Shown here piece after piece: positions 56,931 to 64,000 of a DNA stretch of 64,000 bases. The stretch is from Wolfiporia cocos. Taxonomy: Eukaryota; Basidiomycota; Agaricomycetes; Polyporales; Phaeolaceae. Both the position numbers and the translations under genes were made by a program. Numbering within the stretch: the stretch's first letter is position 1; each line of letters starts with the position of its first letter. Below the pieces are notes generated by a model that saw nothing but the letters and a program-made list of their open reading frames with translations, made no database searches and was not told the origin of the DNA. The DNA is taken from the NCBI GenBank assembly GCA_029448655.1, contig JACCLO010000001.1, forward strand, positions 5,208,001 to 5,272,000. Direction: 5' to 3'.

Positions 56931-58588
56931 GCTCTTGGGACGTACATAATGAGGAATAGTTTCATCAGGGACGATGAAACCTAAAGCGGGGGTAATGTCA
57001 CAGATTTATCTGGGGCTTACAGCATTTTTCCTACGATTATAGCAATTTACCTGGGATTTATACGTCTACCTACAAGTTATCTACGGGTTAACTCCCATTG
57101 CCACCACGACAAGCTCTTAACTGGGCTTATCACCACATGACTAGCTTACATAACGCTACGGCACCTTCCGGTCCAATAGCATAGTATAGCTACGTCATAT
57201 AGGTCTCGCCCGACAGAGCAAGACCAAGCCACGTCATAGATCGTAGATCATAATGATAGGCCGAGCGCGGCACGCTCGCATAATAATGTCCACATGTACA
57301 AACAGTGCCTCGCGGCCTTGTACTATTGGGTCGGCCTTCCCGGCTTCCCATCGCCATAAGATCCTAGATCACAATGGCATCTCAGGCGCGCCACGCCTTC
57401 GCATAATAATGGCAACACGGCCAAATAGCACTATATTAGCATCAAGGCAATATCGCTATAGGCTACGGCCTTCTCGGCCTCTCACGGACTCGGCGTTCCC
57501 CAAGTCCCGGGCTTCTGCCATCACGGCGTTGCCCAAACACCGGTCCTCGCCTCACGGCTAAGACCACCATATGTTCCGGTAACCTTCCGGTCCGGACATA
57601 TCACATGCTACGGTGCCTGCTGGCCCAATAGCATTACGACCTCGGCGTTCCGCCTTGGTCAGCACACGATGACCGGCCAATCGCCATTATACCGCACGGT
57701 ATCCGGCAACCGGCATCCCTTATACCCGGGCTGCGCCCGTCTTCACATGTCCATCTAACGATGAGACCACACGCTCTCTCTTTTACCATTGGCTCGGCCA
57801 TTACCGGCGGGTCACGGCCTTTGTAGAGTAGTCGTATCACTTGGTCGCCCTTATGGCAACCAAGCCCACACTCCTTATCGGGCATGCACTATACAGTAGC
57901 ACATGACCCGTTAAATATATGTATATAAGTAGGGCCTTGACGGCCTATAACTTTAGTTCTATTCTTCTCGGCGTACGCCGTAGAAGAACCTTCCACCTAC
58001 TACCGCGTCTGATAACCTCTACCTCACCTCGTCGCCTTAGTTTATCGCAAGGATACTGGCGTGGTGAGTCCCACAGAGCCATCTGTGTCACGGTACGCCC
58101 CCAGACTAGCAAGTAATAGAGAAGAGACAAGGTGGAATGCAATGAATAGGAGCCCCCACGCCCAAGTAGGACGCAGCAGGCTTTGTCGTCAAGGACCCTG
58201 CACGCGAAGACAAGCAGCAGAGGGATAAGAAAGAGGTGACCAGGGGACACGCCCCCTAGGCCAAAATCTTAAGTCTGAGGAGTAGCCTCAGACGTCGCCA
58301 GTATATATACATGTAGGAGACCTCTAGCTAAAGACCTTTTGTCTACCCTAAAGTGACGGTCTGTGCGCATCAGGATCATGTGTCTACAGTAGGTAACTAG
58401 GTAACGCCCATGTGACGAGGTAACTACCGTGACTCTAGATATAACAACGTGACCTGTATAGATAACGAGATAAGATGAAGACTTATCTACCTATGCACGT
58501 GATACCGCCAGCGTCGGTCTAACAAGCCTAAAAATCGGAATAAAAAGCGCAAAAATAAGGGGAAAATCACAAATTATTTCTTGTGACA

Positions 58589-58715
58589 CTAATCCACGCG
58601 ACGGCAACCGATGTCGAGGTCCAATGCACTCCCTTCAACTTCATCGTGAGAGGGCCCAGTTCGATATCTGGCTGTTTAGAGCAGAATGACACAAAGTTTC
58701 ACGACGTCGACTTCT
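58589..58715 (-). pseudogene. Upstream fragment of gene Z
   Basis: Minus-strand sequence with CCAGATATCGAACTGGGCCC and TGAAGTTGAAGGG resembles the start of the Z exon at 28510-28550 (CCAGATATCATGCTTGGATCC). It continues in frame over the CTAAT site into 51868-51737. Too short and decayed for a functional call. Confidence 0.35.
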
Positions 58716-58721
58716 GCACCC

Positions 58722-58930
58722 TCGTCCGTCCAGCTATGTCGGACGCGGACGTCCACCACTGAGTCAGGTCACATGATGCGCTAGACGCCCACCCAGCGGT
58801 GGACATCCGCGTCCGACATGGTCGGTCGCCCGCACCTGTCGACTTTGAGCTTGCCAACTTTTTAGCGGTCCTCCCTAGACGCCCACCCAGCGGTGGACAT
58901 CCGCGTCCGACATGGTCGGTCGCCCACGCC
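58722..58930. repeat. Hairpin modules HP: one full and one half copy
   Basis: A full inverted copy at about 58722-58830 (arms ATGTCGGACGCGGACGTCCA / TGGACATCCGCGTCCGACAT) and a right half at about 58876-58930 with the same CCGCGTCCGACATGGTCGGTC. Confidence 0.8.
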
Positions 58931-59048
58931 TGTCGACTTTGAGCTCGCCAACTTAAACGGTCCGATCGACTGGCCAGCACATGCGCTCTCACCAGATAAT
59001 ACAGGTCCTCGTAATTCAAAATAAAATTCCCTATACCCCCATCTCAGC

Positions 59049-62000
59049 TCAGGCAACCTCCATTCCCCTCTCTTCCTCGTCCTCTTCCTCATCCTCATTC
59101 TCGTCCTCCCGACCGCGATCACGCCCACGACCACGCCCACGACCTCTCCTTTCGTCCTCGTCGCTCGATTCCAGGTCCACCGAACGTGGCAGCAGCGTGA
59201 CCGCGAATCGAGCCGGATTGAAGTACCGCGAGTTCAATAGGATCCACACCCCTCCTCCCGTGTGGTCTTCCGGAAGGATGTGCTGCGTCGTCGTCGTCTG
59301 CCGCTTCCTCGCCTTCCACATCCTCTCCTCGCTCGCATCGGGCACCCACCACAGCGTACTAAATCACTCCCTAAACGCCATCCGGATCCGCTCCGCACCG
59401 TGTCCAGGCTCCAGCCGCGTCATCAACCGCTGGTACCTCTGCAGGTACAGGCACGATCGCCAATTCTGAGAGTTGGCAGGCACCTGATATCCCTTGGGTG
59501 GGAAGAACCGTTCGAAGACCCGGTTCTTCCAGTCCATCGCCCTCTGCGTCACTTTCCAGACCACATGCGTGAACGGCAGCGCGAACGTCTGGAAATGCTT
59601 TGCCTCCACGTGCCGCCGCTCGCGCTTGCTCACTCAACGTCACGTACGACGGGTTGCTCCGTCCTCGCCGGTTCGGGCTCTGGTCCACGATGTCCGACAG
59701 CATCTGAAACCATATCTTCGACACCTGCTTGTCTAGCTCCCGCACCTCCTCCGCCTCCGCGTGTCGTGGGAGAACGACGTTCCTCGCCACCTCCGCCCCA
59801 TCCAACATCATGGGCGCCGTCGTCTGCCGGAACCTGAGGTTCAACCCGTCCAGTCCCATGTTTGTCACAAGAAATCCCGGAATAAAGGGGTTCCCTGATC
59901 AATTATTCACCTTTATTCTCCAGATATTCGCTACGTTATACCTAGCCGCCCGGGACTGCACGTGCATGGGAAAGCAGATAAGTCTTCTCATATCTTATCT
60001 CTTACATAGGTCACGTGGTACGTCACTGGAGTCACGATCGTTACTTAGTCATGTGCAGCGTAGTCACAGTGTGCACAGACCACGCCATTAGGGCAGGTCT
60101 TGTAGCTATAGGAGTCTGCGTCCACATGTATATATACTAGGTAGCGTTCTGAGGTACTCCTCAGAACTTATCTTCTCATCGTTGGGGGCGCGTCCCCTGG
60201 CAACCTTTCAATACACTCTGCCTGCTTGTCTCTTGCGTGCAGGGTCCTAGTCGACAAAGCCTGCTACGTCCTACTTGGGCGTGGGGGCCTCTATTCATTA
60301 CATCCATCTTGTCTTCTATTCCTTTACCTGCTAGTCTGTGCAATACGGCAGGGCTCCTCAACAGGAGCGCCTTCTTGTTCTCCGCCATAGGAGGGTGGGG
60401 GGCTATTGGAGTTAGGGATAGGGCGGATATAGAGGTTCCCCGCTGGGGCGGGTGGCACGGTGGTTACCGTGACAATGTTCAACACAGGCAGCTCGTCCCT
60501 CCTCAAGTGCTCGATGTCCGTCGTCACCGGTCGCGGATTGTTTGTCCGAGTCGGGTTCCCCGAACGTGGCTGGCGTGAGAACCCTGTCGCCACCCCGAAG
60601 ACGGTGGCGAAGTCTTCGGTCGACGAGACCCGGTAGAGCCACAGCAAGTGGCTGGGCGGCAGCTCGCTCTCCCGCACCTTGCTCAGCCGGTACGTCCGTT
60701 GGTCCTCCACGATCCCGGCAATGAAGCACAGCCCCTGCCGGTTGCGGATGGGCACATAGTGCTCCAGTTCGTCCACCTCATCCTCGAAATCCTCGTCGTC
60801 GTCGTCGTCGTCGTCGTCGCCGCGAGTAGGGTCCTCGTCCGCGCGACAGTACAGAGCTGAACTCTTGACCAGCGTCAGCTCCTCCTCCCTCTCGCCGGCC
60901 CGGTAGATGAGCGCGTTGAGCATGTACGTGGCTATCGCACCCAACCTCAGGTTCGGGGTCCACATCTGGTGGGCGCGCGGCGCTGAGCTGATGTTGTGGG
61001 CCAAGTACAGAAGGCCCGACAGCCTCAAAAACTTGAAGTCCCTGTCGGCGGACCGGCACGGACAAGAGCCCATCGGTCAGCGCAGCCCACCACGTCGAGA
61101 GGTTGAGAGAATCTCACCACCAGAGAGTCGGCGTAATACTGAAGATGCCCAGGTCGATGAGCTCACGTGGAAAATGAAGGAGCGTCGCGTCCGCGATGTC
61201 GAGCGGAACCCTCAGCTCAAATCGCGCCGTGCCCTCCTGTGGCTCCATGTTACGGCGTGGGTCCCCCTGACAGGCCATGAACATCTGGCTCATCTTCTCC
61301 ATGTCGCTGAGCAGGACAGCGATTTTCTCCAGGAACAGGTCGGACGGGCCGTGTCGGCGGAAGACCCCCGAGTGCATCTGGTAGGTCGTCGACTTGTCCG
61401 TCGTGTAGCAGTTGATGTACACGACCCCGTCCTCCCATCCCAGCCGCAGCGGCTCGCTCCGGAATCCCGCAAACTCGGTCAGCTGAGAGACCTGATCGCA
61501 CCAAAAGTGTTTGCCTCCCATGTGTCGCCCGAGGCGCCTCTCCGGCGCTTGCGGGAGCGCGAATCGGAGCAGGCGCTCGTGAACGTACCTTGTCCACTGA
61601 AGCACCCGCCCTCCCTCGCTCACCTCGATGCCGACGTCGACGAACCAGTCCCGTCGGTCGATGCGCCCCACGTCAATGATCTCGAGCTGCTCATCCAGCA
61701 CGATCATCGCCTGCACCGGATCGTCGATCGCGTGCCAGCTGGCGTTCTTGATGCCCCGCACCTCGTGCATGAAGAACGCATCCCTGAACTCCGGGATCCG
61801 GTTCATCTCCCCCATCATCTCGATGGCGAAAGCCTCGAGGTATTCCCAGGGGATGTCCCGGCTGCTGAAGTGGAGCTGCCCGTTCCTCCCCTGGCACTGG
61901 GTATACGCCGCGGCATAGCTGACCGGCCAATGGGCACCGGACTCCGGCACGATGGCGAGGACGGCGGGACAGACGCACCGGTTGTAGAGCGTCGCGAGAA

Positions 62001-62599
62001 GCTCGCTGTCGACCGGATTCACCTCGTGAGACTTGTACAGTCTGGGGAAAAAAAAGCCGCGTCTGCTGCCGATGGCCCACCTTGCAGAACCCGACATTGG
62101 GGATCTTGTGCACCTCCACGTGGGTCAGCACACCCTACACGGGACCGGAGGGGGACCGGGCAATAAGAAACGGCGGAAAATAACAAGCAACGTCGCCGGT
62201 CAGCACCGAGCGGTCCCATCCAAGATGCTCGCTCACCCCAATATCGATTGGCCTCTTGAGATGGACGGTCGTGGTCAGCGTGTCCTTGAAGCTGGGCACG
62301 GGAAACACCGCGGCAGGGACCTTGAAAGGCAGGTCCCGGGAGAAGCCGATGACGGAATCGAAGTCCCTGTGCACTTGCGGGTTGTGGCAGCGACTCAGGC
62401 CCTCACACACGTACATTGGATTGAGGAAGATCCGCTGAGTCTGTCCGCTCTCAGCATCCCTCCAGCGTCCCGCGAGGCAGTAGTCGAGGAACGCCTTTTC
62501 ACCGTCCCTTCGCAGAATGTCACGAGCGGTGTCGACGAAGCTGGCCAAGTGGATGTTCGCCATGGGCAAGGCTTCGTCGGGAAAACCGTAGACCTCCAT
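59049..62599 (-). pseudogene. Gene X, unrecognised protein of about 900 residues, interrupted
   Basis: ATG at 62599 (MEVYGFPDEALPMANIHL). Introns can be placed near 62236-62135, 62080-62042 and 61139-61042. Exon 1 ends TVHLKRPIDIG; the long exon 3 has FRDAFFMHEVRG and DVGRIDRRDWFVDVG; exon 4 has an Asp/Glu run and GLCFIAGIVEDQRTYRLSKV. A solo LTR (59863-60474) splits LPVLN from GLDGLNLRF; the reading is collinear across it with the paralogue X'. Later, a 1-nt shift near 59635 and an in-frame TGA near 59381 break the frame before a tail with RGRGRGRGRDRG and acidic residues ending at 59049. No domain, signal peptide or membrane segment is recognised; the tail suggests nucleic-acid or chromatin contact. 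It is convergent with the SNF2 helicase. Confidence 0.7.
59863..60474 (+). mobile_element. Solo LTR, family E (612 bp), in gene X
   Basis: It runs TGTCACAAGAAATCC...GGTTACCGTGACA with the 5-bp duplication ATGTT (59858-59862, 60475-60479). TATATATA at 60129 and the dyad GTTCTGAGG/CCTCAGAAC (60146-60167) read on the plus strand, opposite to gene X. Confidence 0.92.
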
Positions 62600-64000
62600 G
62601 GCAATAGAAGAGAGTGCACTTTCAGCAAAGGCAGCCGTGAAGACACACTCAGAATGGGCAGTAAACAGGGCAGGGGGCAGACAATCTGGCGGGCTCAAGC
62701 CCTCCAGACGGCATAAATGGCGAGGGAGACGGAAGGGCAAGTGGAAGCCATCAGATACTGATTGAGACCATGCGGGGACTGCGTCGGCTCGCAGCTCGCA
62801 TCAGCAACCATTCAATGAAGGTCGCATCATCCCGCCTCGGTGAGGCCCGTCAAGGCCGATCAAGGCTGGTTTGGCGAGCCGTCACCATGCAGGGAACAGG
62901 ATCAGGGATCAGGGTCATCAGGGCGATCGATGTCAGGGACATCCACATCAGGGCATCCACATGCAGTTAGGTGGTCAGTAAGGCCCAGGGCACCAAAAGT
63001 GGCATGGAAGGATGCCACCGGTGCGGCTGCAGGCCAGAGACAGATGCCGCATACCCGCCGGCCCAGCAAACCAAACGGCGGCGGTGTTGCACCAACACCG
63101 AGGCTCAAGTTGAAGATCTCATCGTTCAAGCGAATCTGAAACTGGACAGGCACGTTTCCGCTTCAAACTCTGCAGAGGTCGGCCAGATCACCCCGAAGCA
63201 TCCATCACGGCATCTGGGCAAGGCCATTCATATGCGCTCTAACAATCCTCTCGACCATGCTCCACCCCAAGAATCTGTCCTGAACAGCATAAGCCCAGGA
63301 CAAGAAAGGTGGGCAAGCAAGGGCCATACCATGTCAAGCAGGAAAAGCAAGATGAGAGGCATCAGGGACGGAAGGAGAGTGGACAGAGAAAGCCGGAGAG
63401 GAGAAAGAGGAAGGAAAATGGTTTGGGCGTCTATTAGGGCGCCTAAATTCCCTATATGGTAAATCAATAGCCTTATATGGGCAATGGATGTCAATAATCA
63501 CTTGCAAATGGGTTTGGCCACCAACAAAGCAGATCCGGCCACCATGGACCTACCAAAGCGCTGCATAGCAAGGCTATCCCATTCACATACCACCACAGCA
63601 AATTGACCGACCAGGGTTCATTCCCAAGGTCCAGATACCCAACAAACTGAATTTTAGAGCTCCAAGATGGTCGGTCAGCACTTAAAGCATGTACACGAGA
63701 AGCAAAATAATGACGGGAACAAGGCAACGATATGCTGGACACGCCTCTGAGCACAGACAAAGACATTGGATCTATGGGCAGGCATCACAGATATCTTGAG
63801 CAGCAAGCACCAGGCTCTGATTTGCAAAGGTCCCATCTGTAAATAACACGGCTTGTAGAACCAGAGCATCTAATTGTCAAGAAGCACCACAGAGGCAAAA
63901 GCAATTCTATCGGAACAAAGGTCAGATCCAACAGGTTGCACGTCTTGAAAACAGCAGAATAGATCATACCCGAGGCACCTAAAAAGCATCAGAGAGATCG
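62600..64000. other. Upstream of gene X; no gene recognised
   Basis: Short frames only. A small cluster of ATCAGGG units lies near 62900-62960. Near 63430-63480 there are two close TTCCCTATATGG/CCTTATATGG motifs. The 5' regulatory region of gene X should lie here. Confidence 0.5.

Larger units (their letters stand above)
52034..58090 (+). mobile_element. Large non-coding LTR element, family F (6057 bp)
   Basis: Two 1095-bp LTRs (52034-53128 and 56996-58090) that appear identical by eye, TGTCACAGATTTATC...CATCTGTGTCA, with the 5-bp duplication CGGTA (52029-52033, 58091-58095). The interior (53129-56995, 3.87 kb) has no frame with RT, integrase or Gag features; the longest open frames are under 100 codons. 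The polypurine tract is AAAGCGGGGGTAA. It fits a large retrotransposon derivative that depends on another element's proteins. LTR identity indicates very recent movement. Confidence 0.93.
51869..58588 (-). mobile_element. Solo LTR, family E, opened by the family-F element (two parts)
   Basis: Part 1 (51869-52033) starts TGACACGGAAACC and part 2 (58091-58588) ends TTTCTTGTGACA. The 5-bp duplication CTAAT lies at 51864-51868 and 58589-58593. About 660 bp without the insert. It lies in the upstream part of gene Z. Confidence 0.85.

Noticed and set aside
60907..62166. Long plus-strand open frame of 419 codons
   Set aside because: It is antisense to the exons of gene X, which show conserved paralogy and splice sites on the minus strand. 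High G+C keeps the opposite strand open.
1..64000. tRNA or rRNA genes
   Set aside because: I scanned for tRNA-like T-loop motifs by eye and found no convincing cloverleaf, and no rRNA sequence was recognised.

Overview
The window looks like a transposon-packed, gene-poor stretch of a filamentous fungus, most probably a mushroom-forming basidiomycete (Agaricomycete). The reasons are the short 50-80 nt GT-AG introns in host-type genes, Ty3/gypsy chromovirus-type elements, and many solo LTRs with intact 5-bp target duplications. The species assignment is inference; no rRNA or marker gene is present.

Layout. 1-3.9 kb: tandem repeats, a gene tail and a foldback element. 4-18 kb: a decayed gene (called X' here, minus strand) cut by two solo LTRs and by a full-length 9.66-kb Ty3/gypsy element (8033-17693, minus) that carries ORF1, Gag, and a Pol with protease-RT-RNase H-integrase-chromodomain and a C-terminal dUTPase. 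18.4-30.1 kb: repeated gene fragments (called Z), a decayed gene (Y), six solo LTRs and a non-autonomous LTR element (21384-23919). 30.5-37.9 kb: a multi-exon SNF2-type helicase gene, split just before its ATP-binding motif by a 1.94-kb non-autonomous LTR element and carrying an in-frame TAG. 38.4-58.6 kb: a second Z copy opened by a nest of insertions. A solo LTR contains a second gypsy element (40000-51337), which itself contains two more LTRs. A second solo LTR contains a 6.06-kb non-coding LTR element (52034-58090). 59.0-62.6 kb: gene X, a better-preserved paralogue of X', cut by another solo LTR and carrying a frameshift and a stop. 62.6-64 kb: nothing recognised.

The most interesting signal is shared by four different LTR families. 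A 12-nt stretch 32-34 nt downstream of the LTR TATA box is the exact reverse complement of the 12 nt that begin one base after the 5' LTR, where a tRNA primer-binding site would normally lie. None of these sites starts with TGG. The pair differs between families but stays complementary, which is the signature of self-primed reverse transcription as known from Tf1 of fission yeast. A dyad that also covaries between families sits right at the inferred transcript start. All four families share a polypurine tract of the form (G)n-TAA directly before TGTCAC. The coding gypsy element could therefore be the engine that moves the non-coding ones.

Host genes X, X', Y, Z and the helicase stay collinear or in frame across several insertion points, so they were probably coding genes before the insertions. 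With transposons removed, the helicase and X are convergent neighbours about 2.4 kb apart. I do not recognise X, Y or Z. Splice sites and residue numbers were read by eye and are approximate.
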